Source of the DNA: Blautia sp. XA-2221
Lineage (GTDB): Bacteria > Bacillota > Clostridia > Lachnospirales > Lachnospiraceae
Assembly: GCF_028767025.1 (NCBI RefSeq)
Contig: NZ_JAJQXX010000013.1
Location: 35,132-99,131, forward strand
Length of the DNA: 64,000 nucleotides
Direction of reading: 5' to 3'
Shown here: one piece after another, positions 51,842 to 61,333 of the stretch
How positions within the stretch are numbered: the stretch's first letter is position 1
Layout: each line of letters opens with the position of its first letter
Notes under the pieces: generated by a model
What the model was told of the DNA's origin: nothing
Databases searched by the model: none
What the model saw: only the letters and a program-made list of their open reading frames with translations
Position numbers and translations under genes: made by a program

Positions 51842-52234
51842 ATGGTTTCAGTAGATAAGGCGTATATGATTGGGCATATGAGAAATGCAAATGGAAGTCT
51901 CAATAACAAAAATGTAGTGCTGTCTGCGGCATGTGAAGCAGCAGAATTGTTCCAGTGTATGATGGAAATCAATCAGAAACTGGACGACTGGCAGAGATTT
52001 AACCACACGTTAAATATGCATTTGAGAAGCGTGGAATGTGAAAAAATCCATGATATCTGTCAGGCAGTATATGCGATGCGTCATCCATCCAAGGAACTGG
52101 AAGGATTATATCTTGCAAGGGAGGATGAACAGATCTGCCTGCTGTATTATCAGGTTTTTGTAGGAATGTTGGAAATCAATATCAATTCAGCCGAAGTGTT
52201 GTACAAACAGAAGGAGGAAACGACCAATGAGTAA
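51842..52234 (+). CDS. Hypothetical conjugative-element protein
   Basis: A 130-residue, largely helical protein starting MVSVDKAYMIGHMRNANGS, preceded by GGAGGAG. No membrane helix or catalytic motif can be named. It lies between ssb and the first RepA_N-type gene and overlaps the latter by eight bases, so it belongs to the replication operon. It could be a regulator or accessory DNA-binding protein; unknown. Confidence 0.65.
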   Translation: MVSVDKAYMIGHMRNANGSLNNKNVVLSAACEAAELFQCMMEINQKLDDWQRFNHTLNMHLRSVECEKIHDICQAVYAMRHPSKELEGLYLAREDEQICLLYYQVFVGMLEININSAEVLYKQKEETTNE

Positions 52235-53108
52235 GATGGAGTATATGCCGGTAGATTGTCTGCAGGTGCCAAAGATGCTGTTCCAGATGGAAAAATACAA
52301 GAATCTGTCAAATACAGCGAAGATTTTATACAGCTTATTTCTGGACCGTTTGAAATTTGCGGTACAGAATGGCTGGGTGGATCATAACGGGGATCTGTTT
52401 GTTATCTATCCAAAAAGTGAAATGAAGAAAGACCTGAATACGACACGATATGGGGTGGATCAGGCGGTGCAGGAGCTGGTTAAGGCTGGAAATCTGGTGC
52501 GTATCATTCCGAATAATGGGAAGGCGAACCATTTTTATATCAATGATATTTATGAAAATGAAATGGAGGAAGAATCAATGATGACATTAGACAGTATTAT
52601 GGAGAATATGCCAATGGAAAAAAAAGAAATGATTATGGACAAGATGGTAAAAGCGTCCAGGGATATTCTGGACACGATCGCAGACATGGGATATCTGGAT
52701 GAATATGACACACCACTGACTCCTATGGAAGAGCGTGGCTATTATGATGAAGAAGGCAATCTTGATATTGACGCCATAGAAGCAGATGGCTATGAATTTG
52801 GTATGGGTCTTGCATTTGGCGTGTTATCTGTTAATGATGGAAAGCCTGAACGTGTGCTGGAGATCCAGAAATATGTGAATGAACAGTATGAGCGCTGTTC
52901 AAAGAAGAAGTTTATGAAAGTGCTGGAAACAATCGCACGGATGAATGGAAATGAGGATGTTTATATCGAAGATATGTATGCCTGCAATAAAGAAGCAAGG
53001 GCATATTATCTGAGTGAGTTAATGATGTGTTTTAATTTTGTATTTAATGAAATGTGGCAGGGCACAGGCTGTGCGGCAGGATGTGACGTTAAAAATCAGA
53101 AAGAATAG
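52227..53108 (+). CDS. RepA_N-type replication initiator-like protein (first copy)
   Basis: A 293-residue protein. The N-terminal ~100 residues (MEYMPVDCLQVPKMLFQMEKYKNLSNTAKILYSLFLDRLKFAVQNGW) match the RepA_N winged-helix domain seen in Firmicutes plasmid initiators. The acidic C-terminal two-thirds (residues ~110-293) is unlike that of the second copy and carries many Asp/Glu and Met. It may regulate or assist rather than initiate. It ends 10 bases before the second copy. Confidence 0.7.
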   Translation: MSKMEYMPVDCLQVPKMLFQMEKYKNLSNTAKILYSLFLDRLKFAVQNGWVDHNGDLFVIYPKSEMKKDLNTTRYGVDQAVQELVKAGNLVRIIPNNGKANHFYINDIYENEMEEESMMTLDSIMENMPMEKKEMIMDKMVKASRDILDTIADMGYLDEYDTPLTPMEERGYYDEEGNLDIDAIEADGYEFGMGLAFGVLSVNDGKPERVLEIQKYVNEQYERCSKKKFMKVLETIARMNGNEDVYIEDMYACNKEARAYYLSELMMCFNFVFNEMWQGTGCAAGCDVKNQKE

Positions 53109-53118
53109 GAATTAAGCT

Positions 53119-53937
53119 ATGGCAGATTTTGAATATTTCAGAGCAGAAGAATCTGACCAGTTTTCTTTTTTTCGGATACCAAAAGCGCTGTTTACAGAAA
53201 AGGAGTTTGCCTGTCTTTCCACAGATGCAAAGCTCCTTTATGGAATCCTGTTAGACCGTATCAGCTTATCCAAGAAAAATGGATGGATTGACAGTGATGG
53301 TTACGTCTATATCATTTATACGATCGCAGAACTGCAGGAGCTGTTGCGTATGTCGCATACGACCGTGACAAAACTTCTTTATGAGCTTGACAGTGTGCAT
53401 GGGATTGGATTGATCGAACGGTATCGTCAGGGGAATAATCGTCCCTCTGTTATATACGTGAAAAATTTTGTAAAACGGAGCAGTGGAAAGCCAGTAAGAT
53501 ATTATACTTCTAGATTGCAAGAACCTGGAAATCCAGACTGCAAGGAATTGGAAATCCGGATTGCAAGAAATTGGAAATCCGGACCGCAAAAAAGTAGAAG
53601 TCCGGATTGCAAGAATCTGGAAGGAAGTAATACTAAGATAAATAAGACTGAAAAGAACCATACGGATAAGAGTAAGGGCAATACTTCCGCTTTGGAAGAA
53701 AAAATCAGTCAGTATGGAAGATTTAAAAATGTTGTCCTGTCGGAAGCGGAACTGCAGGAGTTGATAACGCTATTTCCATGGGATTATCAGAAGCGGATCG
53801 ACCATCTTTCAGTTTATATGAAATCTAGTGGAAAAGAGTATCAGAACCATTTTGCAACAATCTGTCTTTGGGCAGAACGGGATGGAACCAGGACAGGAAT
53901 GGACAAATATGAATTTCAGGAAGGAGAAAGCCTGTGA
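53119..53937 (+). CDS. RepA_N-type replication initiator (second copy) with internal iterons
   Basis: A 272-residue initiator: FSFFRIPKALFTEKEFACLSTDAKLLYGILLDRISLSKKNGWIDSDG is the RepA_N winged helix; the C-terminal ~90 residues (about 190-272) form a DnaD-like region. The stretch between, about residues 132-168, is low in complexity because it is encoded by five 23-bp iterons. In RepA_N plasmids the replication origin lies inside the rep gene, and this fits. It overlaps the DnaC-like gene as GTGA. Confidence 0.82.
   Translation: MADFEYFRAEESDQFSFFRIPKALFTEKEFACLSTDAKLLYGILLDRISLSKKNGWIDSDGYVYIIYTIAELQELLRMSHTTVTKLLYELDSVHGIGLIERYRQGNNRPSVIYVKNFVKRSSGKPVRYYTSRLQEPGNPDCKELEIRIARNWKSGPQKSRSPDCKNLEGSNTKINKTEKNHTDKSKGNTSALEEKISQYGRFKNVVLSEAELQELITLFPWDYQKRIDHLSVYMKSSGKEYQNHFATICLWAERDGTRTGMDKYEFQEGESL
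53513..53624 (+). repeat. Five 23-bp iterons inside the rep gene (putative oriV)
   Basis: Units start at 53513, 53536, 53559, 53582 and 53605, exactly 23 bases apart, with consensus GA(T/C)TGCAAGAANTTGGAAATCC plus G; the fourth is the most diverged and the fifth is partial. The period is not a multiple of three, so selection acts on DNA rather than protein. This fits initiator binding sites. Confidence 0.85.
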
Positions 53938-54731
53938 AAGAAAATGAAGTAACAGAAGATTATATGGATGAAGAGGGATGTCTTCATTGTGGTATTTGTG
54001 GAAAAAGAAAACAGATGAAAGTCAGTCTGATGGGATTTGAGCATGTAGTTTCCTGTTTGTGCGAATGCGAAGCGAAAGCCCGACAGGAACTGGATGAGAA
54101 GATGCAGAGGGAAGAAGCACAGAGGCAGCTTTATCAGAGAAAATCAGTAGGACTGAGGGAAAGGAGATTTTGGGAATGGAAATTTGAAAATGATAACGGA
54201 AGAAACCAGAAGATCATGATTGCCAGGCAGTATGTAGAAAACTGGCCAGATATGAAGAGAAAAAATGTTGGGCTGCTTCTGATGGGACCGGTAGGAACCG
54301 GGAAGAGTTTCTTTGCAGGCTGTATTGCAAATGCACTTTTGGAACAGGGCGAACGTGTTATGATGACGAATTTTTCAAGAATCTTAAATGAAATGACCAG
54401 TTATCAGGCAGATAAGAACCAGATTATACAAAACCTTGTGGATTATCCGCTGCTGATTATTGATGATCTGGGAACAGAACGAAACTCCGAGTTTGCTTTG
54501 GAGCAGGTCTATAATGTGATAGACAGCCGCTATTGTAAAATGCTTCCGTTGATCGTAACAACAAATCTGGGACTGGCTGAAATGAAAGCTGCAGATTTGG
54601 ATACCGCCCATCAGCGTATTTACAGCCGGATACTTGAAATGTGTGTTCCCATCTATTGCGGAGGGGAAGACAGGAGAAAAGAAGAAGGGACAGAAAAACT
54701 TGTACAGGTGCAGAACCTGATTACCGGTTAA
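53934..54731 (+). CDS. DnaC-like helicase loader ATPase
   Basis: A 265-residue AAA+ protein. It begins with a likely zinc motif (CLHCGICGKRK ... CLCEC), then Walker A GPVGTGKSFF (about 121-130), Walker B LLIIDDLGTERNSEF (about 175-189) and the sensor region LIVTTNLGLAEM. These are typical of DnaC/IstB-type loaders. Starting with GTG overlapping the rep stop, it is translated with the initiator and presumably loads the host helicase at the iterons. No recruitment of a transposase is suggested by context. Confidence 0.88.
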   Translation: MKENEVTEDYMDEEGCLHCGICGKRKQMKVSLMGFEHVVSCLCECEAKARQELDEKMQREEAQRQLYQRKSVGLRERRFWEWKFENDNGRNQKIMIARQYVENWPDMKRKNVGLLLMGPVGTGKSFFAGCIANALLEQGERVMMTNFSRILNEMTSYQADKNQIIQNLVDYPLLIIDDLGTERNSEFALEQVYNVIDSRYCKMLPLIVTTNLGLAEMKAADLDTAHQRIYSRILEMCVPIYCGGEDRRKEEGTEKLVQVQNLITG

Positions 54732-54814
54732 TCTGTCCTTTTTCATTGAAGGGGGGTGATTGCCATGATGACAGATCCGGACAGCAGTTGAATCGGTGAA
54801 AGGAGGGAAAAGCC

Positions 54815-55306
54815 ATGCAGGAAGAGGTAACTCAGAAAACGGTCACATTCTGTATTCGGGCTACTAAAATTACGGCAGACCTGTTGAAAAAGGTTCTTGC
54901 TGCGTATCTGCGTCATCAGAAGCAGAAATCAGTAGAGAAGAAAGCACAGAGAAATCAGCCGAAACAGGGAAAGGTCACGGTAAAAGAGCTGGCAAAGCAG
55001 AATGCCGGGATGGTCAATATCGAGATCACGAACAAAAATATCAAGTCTTTTGAACGGTATGCCAGAAAATATGGAATCAATTATGCTCTGAAAAAAGACA
55101 AGAGCAAGGAACCACCGGTTTATCTGGTATTTTTCAAGGGACGTGATCAGGATGCCCTCAATGCTGCCTTCCGTGAGTTTTCCCAGAAACAGATTCAAAA
55201 AGCGAATAAGCCTTCCATTCATAAGCGTCTTGCAGCTTACCGGGCAATGATGCCAAAGAGGACGAAGGACAAAGTAAAGAACCGGCATCAGGAACAGAGC
55301 CGATGA
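54815..55306 (+). CDS. PcfB-family protein
   Basis: A 163-residue basic protein of the PcfB family (DUF3801), which in conjugative plasmid pCF10 and Tn916-like elements works with the PcfC coupling ATPase to feed DNA to the transfer channel. Residues KGKVTVKELAKQNAGMVNIEI-like and KSFERYARKYGINYALKKDKSKEPPVYLVFFKGRDQDALNAAFREF are recognisable. AGGAGGG lies upstream. It overlaps the coupling-protein start by four bases. Confidence 0.82.
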   Translation: MQEEVTQKTVTFCIRATKITADLLKKVLAAYLRHQKQKSVEKKAQRNQPKQGKVTVKELAKQNAGMVNIEITNKNIKSFERYARKYGINYALKKDKSKEPPVYLVFFKGRDQDALNAAFREFSQKQIQKANKPSIHKRLAAYRAMMPKRTKDKVKNRHQEQSR

Positions 55307-56538
55307 AGAAACAAAACGGCAATAAGCTGATGCAAAAGTGGAAGAATAAGGCTGGGGTCAGGCTGTCCGCCCTGGATAAAAAGAAACTGGTTCTTACAAA
55401 TCTCCCCTATATTCTGACCGCTTTTTATGCGGATCGGGCATACTGCCTATACAGAAGCAGCCCAGGTGAAGATATGGGGAATAAACTGTTGTATGCGATG
55501 GAACATGCTGACCGGATCTTTGCGGGGATTCTGATAAGTTTTGACCTGAGAGACCTATTGGTTGGAGTTACTGTCGCAGTGGTTCTGAAACTTTTAGTCT
55601 GGCAGAAACAGTCGGATGCAAAGAAACTTCGGAAAGGAATCGAATATGGTTCAGCCAGATGGGGAAATGCAGAGGATATCAAGCCTTATATGTCAGAAGA
55701 TCCATGGATGAACATTCCCCTGACAGCAACAGAAGCATTGACCATGGAAAGCAGACCGAAACAGCCGAAATACGCAAGAAATAAAAATATTGTAGTCATC
55801 GGCGGGAGTGGTTCCGGTAAGACACGTTTTTTTGTAAAACCATCGGTCATGCAGATGAACTGTTCCATGGTAATTACTGATCCAAAAGGCACTTTGATCG
55901 AGGAGTGTGGGAAGATGTTGGCGAAGGGACCGCCTAAGAGGGATAAAGCTGGAAATGTCCTGAAAGATAAATCTGGGAAAGTGGTACATGAACCTTATGT
56001 GATTAAGGTCTTGAATACCATCAACTTTTCCAAATCCCTGCATTACAACCCGTTTGCCTATATACGGTCTGAAAAAGATATCCTGAAACTGGTGACGACA
56101 ATCATTGCCAACACCAAAGGGGAAGGCGAAAAATCCACCGAGGATTTTTGGATAAAAGCGGAAAAATTGCTGTATACAGCGCTGATTGCTTTTATCTGGT
56201 ATGAGGGGGATGAGGAAGAGAAAAATCTGAATACCCTTCTGGATCTTTTGAATGAAAGTGAAACCCGTGAAGAGGATGAAACTTACCAGAATCCTGTGGA
56301 TATGATGTTCCAGGAACTGGAAGGTAGAGAGCCGCAGCACTTTGCGGTCAGACAGTATAAAAAATACAAAATGGCGGCTGGTGTAGTAAGTTTGAAGAGA
56401 CTTCTTAATCAATTAATTTTAAAGAGTTGGAGCCCCAAAATGATTAAAAAGTCTCTTGAGGCTTATTTTTTTACCTTAAAGAACAAAATTGTATTTTGTA
56501 AAAATTCAAAATATGTCCGTATTTTGTTTCGTCAGTAA
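55303..56538 (+). pseudogene. VirD4/PcfC-type coupling protein, truncated
   Basis: The first 360 codons match the VirD4/TraG/PcfC coupling ATPase: two membrane segments (about 33-50 and 72-98), EYGSARWGNAEDI, Walker A IGGSGSGKTRFFVKP (about 166-180) and TDPKGTLIEECG. Homology stops after KYKMAAG (codon ending 56382), where the usual continuation KTAKSILISCGARLAP should follow. The remaining ~50 codons are unrelated. The Walker B part is missing, so transfer through this protein is lost. The break coincides with the left end of an inserted serine-recombinase element. Confidence 0.88.
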
Positions 56539-56821
56539 AGAGATTGTGTAAGGAACTTTAAAAAGTTGGCACAAAATCAAAAAAATTGCAATAAGAGCCT
56601 GTAAAAAGACCTCTGAGCATTTCGATTAGTGTAAGGAACTTTTTTACTTCTTACACGAACCTTGAAAACGAAACAGCCTGCCCATAGTGATACCAGAGTT
56701 GAATAGGCATTCAGCATGTCTTTTATGGTTAATACGTCCCGGAAACATCAGAACCCGGTACAGGAACGGATATGGGATGAGAACAGGAAATCAATAAACG
56801 AAGGAAGGAGGACATCTGACT
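56383..56821 (+). mobile_element. Left end of the inserted element (no gene seen)
   Basis: These 439 bases begin at the coupling-protein break. GTGTAAG (about 56619) and CTTACAC (about 56652) form an inverted repeat, and GTAAGGAACTTT occurs twice (near 56547 and 56631). The 3' part contains a GGAAGGAGGA site for the recombinase gene. Serine-recombinase attachment sites usually lie at such an edge, but I cannot fix the crossover dinucleotide without an empty site. Confidence 0.55.
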
Positions 56822-58705
56822 ATGACAGAGAAACAGGGATTCTTGACAGCGTTGTATGAACGTCTTAGTCGTGATGATGAATTAAACGGAGAATCCAACA
56901 GTATTTCAAACCAGAAGAAATTATTAGAACAATATGCAAAAGAACATGGATTTACCAATCTTGTTCATTTTACTGATGATGGTATATCGGGTACCAGATT
57001 TGATCGTCCAGGTTTCCTTGCCATGATGAAAGAAGTGGAATCGGGGAAAGTCGGAACGATCCTGATTAAAGATATGAGCCGAATGGGAAGAGATTATCTG
57101 AAAGTCGGACAGTATATGGAATTGCTGCGACAGAAGAATGTCCGCCTGATTGCAGTCAACGAGAACGTAGACAGCTTCCGGGAGGACGATGATTTTACTC
57201 CATTCCGAAATATCATGAATGAATGGTATGCAAGGGATACCAGTAAAAAGATAAAATCTACTTTCAAGGCTAAAGGAAAATCCGGCAAGCATGTGGCAAG
57301 CACAACACCGTATGGATATCTGAAAGACAAGGATGATCCGAATATATGGATTGTTGATGAAGAAGCAGCTGCAGTTGTACGGAGAATCTTTCACATGACA
57401 ATGGATGGATACGGACCATATCAGATTGCCAGGGCGCTGAAAGAGGATAAGGTTGAGATACCAGCTGTTCATATGGCAAAGAAAGATGCTGGATTATGGA
57501 AAGGCAGAGTAGAAGAAATAAAAGATCCTTATGGATGGGGCTCTTCTACCGTCGCAGGTATTCTGAAGAAAAGGGAGTATCTTGGTCATACAGTGAACTT
57601 CAAAACCAGAAAGCATTTCAAGGATAAGAAAAGCCATTATGTATCTGAGGATAACTGGACGGTATTTGAAAATACACAGGAAGCAATCATAGATCAGGAA
57701 ACTTTTGATAATGTTCAGCGAATTCGAAGCAATGTGAAACGATATCCAGATGGATGGGGAGAAGCCCACCCACTGACAGGTCTGATGTACTGTGCAGATT
57801 GTGGTTCCAAAATGTATGTCCACCGGGTAAATAATGGCAAGCGAGTACCACAATATACTTGTTCTGCATATTCTAAAGTTCCGGTTGGGACACTCTGCCG
57901 GACACAGCACAGAATTAATGCTGATGTGGTTTTAGAACTCATTAAGGAACTGTTAAGGGCTATTGCAGAGTATTCACAATTGAATCGTGAAGAATTTTTG
58001 GAAACAGTAAAAAAGGCACAGACTTCACAGCAGTCCAGTGAGATTACGAGATTGAAAAGCAGATTAGCAGAAGCAAAAAAGCGTGTGCAGGAACTGGAAA
58101 AACTGATTTGTAGAATTTATGAGGACAATATTCTTGGAAAACTGCCAGATAAACGCTATGCGATTCTTGACGGACAGTATTCTAAAGAACAGAAAGATTT
58201 GTCGGCAGAAATTGCAGATATGGAAGCTGAATTATCAGGCTATGAAGAAGGTCGCAGATCGGCGGAGAAGTTTATTGCTCTGGTTGATAAATACCAAAAC
58301 TTTGATGAATTGACTACTTATATGCTGAACGAATTTGTTGAAAAGATTGTGGTTCATGAGCGTGATCGAAAAGGAAGCATTGAAACAACACAGGAAGTGG
58401 AAATCTATTTCAATTTCATTGGAAAATATTTACCTCCACATTTCGGTGAGGTAGAAATGACACTAGAAGAAATTGAAGAAATGAAGAAGCGGGAAGCCAG
58501 AAAAGACAGGCTTCATCAGAATTACTTGAAAAGAAAAGCAAATGGCAAGCAGCAAGAATACTATGAACGTACGAAAGCCAAAAAGAAAGCGGCGATGGAC
58601 GCAAAAAAAGAGGGAATCCGTCAGGAAGATATTGCAAAAGGTGTGTTCGTTCCAGTATCATTGCTTCCACCTACAGAACCAAAGAAAGGAGTTGCATCAG
58701 CATGA
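56822..58705 (+). CDS. Large serine recombinase (TnpX-like)
   Basis: A 627-residue integrase/excisionase. The N-terminal resolvase domain has LYERLSRDD with the catalytic serine, and SRMGRDYLKVGQYMELL; the recombinase domain follows (GYLKDKDDPNIWIVDEEAAAVVRRIF), then a zinc ribbon (MYCADCGSKMYVHR ... CSAY ... LCR) with coiled coil, and a DUF4368-like C-terminus. The Tn4451 TnpX family is the closest type. It presumably inserted this element into the coupling-protein gene. Start has AAGGAAGGAGG. Appears intact. Confidence 0.92.
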   Translation: MTEKQGFLTALYERLSRDDELNGESNSISNQKKLLEQYAKEHGFTNLVHFTDDGISGTRFDRPGFLAMMKEVESGKVGTILIKDMSRMGRDYLKVGQYMELLRQKNVRLIAVNENVDSFREDDDFTPFRNIMNEWYARDTSKKIKSTFKAKGKSGKHVASTTPYGYLKDKDDPNIWIVDEEAAAVVRRIFHMTMDGYGPYQIARALKEDKVEIPAVHMAKKDAGLWKGRVEEIKDPYGWGSSTVAGILKKREYLGHTVNFKTRKHFKDKKSHYVSEDNWTVFENTQEAIIDQETFDNVQRIRSNVKRYPDGWGEAHPLTGLMYCADCGSKMYVHRVNNGKRVPQYTCSAYSKVPVGTLCRTQHRINADVVLELIKELLRAIAEYSQLNREEFLETVKKAQTSQQSSEITRLKSRLAEAKKRVQELEKLICRIYEDNILGKLPDKRYAILDGQYSKEQKDLSAEIADMEAELSGYEEGRRSAEKFIALVDKYQNFDELTTYMLNEFVEKIVVHERDRKGSIETTQEVEIYFNFIGKYLPPHFGEVEMTLEEIEEMKKREARKDRLHQNYLKRKANGKQQEYYERTKAKKKAAMDAKKEGIRQEDIAKGVFVPVSLLPPTEPKKGVASA

Positions 58706-58752
58706 ACAAATTAGAAAGAATCATTCATGATGACAGTAACGGTCTGGATTAG
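58702..58752 (+). pseudogene. Truncated start of a small transposon gene
   Basis: ATG overlaps the recombinase stop (ATGA) and opens 16 codons, MNKLERIIHDDSNGLD, ending at TAG. Elements of this family often have a small tnp gene (TnpV-like) in this position, so this may be its remnant. Weak evidence. Confidence 0.4.
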
Positions 58753-59209
58753 TGCCTTTTGTTTTGCTCATTATTAAAAATGGACTGTATGAGCCAGTCA
58801 GAAAAATGAATAAAGACCGATCAGGTCAAAGGATTGAGCCGATGTATTTGGACTTTTGTATGAGGTTGAAATTGCGTCGGCTTTTTTATTTTACAAAATC
58901 CGAAATAGAGGATTTTTGAAAAATAGACAGAACGGAGAACATGCCGAAGGGACAGCGGCAGGAGTTTCGTTTTGTCTGCCGGGAGTGCAGAGGGCTGGAA
59001 GTCCTTTGTGCCAGGAATGCAAAGGGTGGCAACACCTTGCTGGGGTTAAGGGGCAAAGCCCTTAGCAGGTTAAGGGCGGCAGCCATTGCCCAGTGATATG
59101 GCGTTTCGCCATATGGTACTGGGTACTATCTGTAACAGCGACAGAGCCTTTTAGCAGCTTCGCTGCAATCCCTTCGGGAAAACAACTTAAAAGAAAGGAA
59201 AAATGTGAA
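58753..59209 (+). other. Non-coding region with oriT-like hairpins
   Basis: Contains no credible gene. It is rich in small hairpins: AAGGGGC/GCCCTT (59048-59063), GGGC/GCCC (59073-59091), ATATGGCG/CGCCATAT (59096-59114), GCAGC/GCTGC and CCC/GGG (59154-59177). It lies directly upstream of the relaxase gene, as origins of transfer do. Confidence 0.6.
59096..59140 (+). other. Putative origin of transfer (oriT)
   Basis: ATATGGCG (59096-59103) and CGCCATAT (59107-59114) form a perfect hairpin, followed by GGTACTGGGTACTATCTGTA. A short hairpin next to a nick-like region, ~100 bases before a MOBV relaxase, is the usual layout for such elements. The nick site is not determined. Confidence 0.55.
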
Positions 59210-60631
59210 ATGAAAGGAACAAGGCATAACGGTAGGTCTGGGAAAAATGGAGTTTATAATCCACTTCACAATGATCGAAGATTTAATCCAGAACACAGTG
59301 AGCATATCGACAATGAAAGAGTTCGACAAAATATTTACTGGGACTGTTATCAGGGATATACCACAATGGAAGATCAGAGAAAAGAGGATAATTTTTCTTT
59401 TGAACAAATTGAGTTGGCATTCTATGAAGAGCATTATGGAAATTACGTTATGAAGCAAAATGAAAGACATGTGAAAGCCAGACACCCCGACAGATGCAAA
59501 GAAGTAGAAGATGTTTGGAAAAACAAAAAGACCTGTCCGGAAGAAAGTATCTATCAGCTTGGGACGATAGATGAACACGCTTCTGTGGAACTGCTGGTTT
59601 TAGTTTTTGATGAATTTAAGAAAGAGTTCGATGAACGGTTTGGTTCTAATGTGCATATCATCGACTGGTCACTGCATATGGACGAAGCAACGCCTCATAT
59701 CCATGAGCGTCATGTTTTCGATGCTACAAACCAATATGGAGAGATTGAGCCGAAGCAGGAAGCAGCGTTGAAGGAACTTGGATTTGAACTTCCAAATTCG
59801 GAAAAGAAGAGATCAAAGACAAATAACCGCAAGGTTGTTTTTGATTCTGCCTGTCGGACAATGTTTTTAGATATCTGTAAACGGCATGGATTGGAACTTG
59901 ATGAAGAACCATCATATGGTGGACGGAAATATCTGGAAAAACAAGATTATATCCGCATGAAGCAGAAAGAAGAAATTGCGGATCAGAAGGAAACAATCCT
60001 TTTGCAGATTGATAAGGTAAACGAAAATCGTTTGGAGCTTGCAAAACAGTCAAGTCATGTTCGTGCAAACGAAGAAATTATTCGGTCTCAGGAAGAAAAA
60101 ATAAAACAGCAGGATATAGAATTCGCTAATAATTCCGACCGTATTTTCAAGCAGGGTGATCTGATTGAAGAACAGAGAGAGGAATTGCAACAGCTTACAG
60201 TCCGTATTGAAGATGTGGAAACTTTACTTGACGAAGTATCCAGTGGAGCATACGACAAGGCAGTAGAGAAAGTTGCAAAAGAAGCAATGTTGGCTACTAG
60301 AAGAGATGATATTCGCCTGGCAGAAGATTCTAAAAAGTGGATTCAGGATCCGAAACACAAGGCTTCCAAAAGAGAAAAGGATTATGCAATAAAAAGACTG
60401 GATGGTCTGATAAGAAAAATAGAAACAGCAATGGAGAAAGTGGTCATACGGATCACCAACCAGTTAAAACAGCCAGAGAAGAAAAAAACTGTTGTAGAAG
60501 AAATCAAAAAGGAAGTGAAGCCATCTATCAGGGAAAGACTTGCACAGAATGTAGCAAAAATCCAGAGAGAAGAGGCAGAGAGAAGAAAATTGAATAAAGG
60601 AGAGTCACGTTCTAGTGATTTAGAGATATAG
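59210..60631 (+). CDS. MOBV (Pre/Mob) relaxase
   Basis: A 473-residue plasmid-recombination/mobilization enzyme. The start at 59210 has AAAGGA; upstream codons read through the oriT hairpins. Motif III HMDEATPHIHERHVF (with the metal-binding HxDExxPHxH) is present around residue 157-171, and NxER-type N-terminal residues are visible in HIDNERVRQN. A long coiled coil (about 255-350) and a basic tail follow. It nicks oriT and pilots the strand, using the transfer channel of another element. In the Tn4451 family this is TnpZ. Confidence 0.9.
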   Translation: MKGTRHNGRSGKNGVYNPLHNDRRFNPEHSEHIDNERVRQNIYWDCYQGYTTMEDQRKEDNFSFEQIELAFYEEHYGNYVMKQNERHVKARHPDRCKEVEDVWKNKKTCPEESIYQLGTIDEHASVELLVLVFDEFKKEFDERFGSNVHIIDWSLHMDEATPHIHERHVFDATNQYGEIEPKQEAALKELGFELPNSEKKRSKTNNRKVVFDSACRTMFLDICKRHGLELDEEPSYGGRKYLEKQDYIRMKQKEEIADQKETILLQIDKVNENRLELAKQSSHVRANEEIIRSQEEKIKQQDIEFANNSDRIFKQGDLIEEQREELQQLTVRIEDVETLLDEVSSGAYDKAVEKVAKEAMLATRRDDIRLAEDSKKWIQDPKHKASKREKDYAIKRLDGLIRKIETAMEKVVIRITNQLKQPEKKKTVVEEIKKEVKPSIRERLAQNVAKIQREEAERRKLNKGESRSSDLEI

Positions 60632-60697
60632 AGCATTCCGTTGTATTTGTTATTGAATCAATGGGAGTGCTTTTTATTTTCTCGGAAAGGAGCAGGT

Positions 60698-61333
60698 ATG
60701 AAATTATTTGAAGCTGTAAAGGAAGCTGTTACTGCAAGAAGTGCTGCAGAATATTATGGAATCAAAGTAGGACGAAATGGAATGGCCGTCTGCCCGTTTC
60801 ACCCAGACAAGAATCCGAGTATGAAGCTTGATAAAAGATATCATTGTTTTGCCTGTCAGGCAGATGGAGATGTGATTGATTTTGTTGCCAAATATTTCAA
60901 TCTTTCTGTAAAAGACTCAGCTGAAAAACTGGCAGAAGATTTTTCTGTACCTTATGAAAAATACCAAAGCTATAACAAGACGAAAGATTACCCAAAATCA
61001 AAACAAAAGAAACAGACACTGGATCAATTCTTTCACGAACAACAGATTCGTTTTTTTCGAGTATACAGTGACTACTACCATCTTTTAAAGAAATGGAAGG
61101 TTGATTATGCTCCCAGAATTGAAGATGATGATTGGCATCCGTTATTTGTTGAAGCAATGGAAAAATACACACTTATTGAATACAAGATGGATGTGCTTCT
61201 TAGTGGTTCACTAGAAGATCGTGCAAGATTGATTTTGGACTGTCAGGAGGAGGTGAAGAGCATTGAGCAACGAATTAAGGAAGAATCTTCCAGACGACCT
61301 GGTTGCACGTCTGGAAGCATTACAAAAAGTTGA
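60698..61333 (+). CDS. CHC2 zinc-finger primase-like protein
   Basis: A 211-residue protein. The N-terminal ~85 residues are a DnaG-type zinc ribbon: ARSAAEYYGIKVGRNGMAVCPFHPDKNPSMKLDKRYHCFACQADGDVIDFVAKYFNL, with Cys/His ligands CPFH..CFAC. No TOPRIM domain follows; the C-terminal half is a charged helical region. It overlaps the helicase gene by 71 bases in another frame. Together the two probably make a primase-helicase for replication of the excised element. AAAGGAGC lies upstream. Confidence 0.85.
   Translation: MKLFEAVKEAVTARSAAEYYGIKVGRNGMAVCPFHPDKNPSMKLDKRYHCFACQADGDVIDFVAKYFNLSVKDSAEKLAEDFSVPYEKYQSYNKTKDYPKSKQKKQTLDQFFHEQQIRFFRVYSDYYHLLKKWKVDYAPRIEDDDWHPLFVEAMEKYTLIEYKMDVLLSGSLEDRARLILDCQEEVKSIEQRIKEESSRRPGCTSGSITKS

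Noticed and set aside
53513..53624. A CRISPR array
   Set aside because: The 23-bp units are directly adjacent with no spacers and lie inside the rep gene; no cas gene is present.
58856..59092. Small genes in the region before the MOBV relaxase
   Set aside because: The frames have no ribosome sites and the sequence is better explained as hairpin-rich oriT-type DNA.
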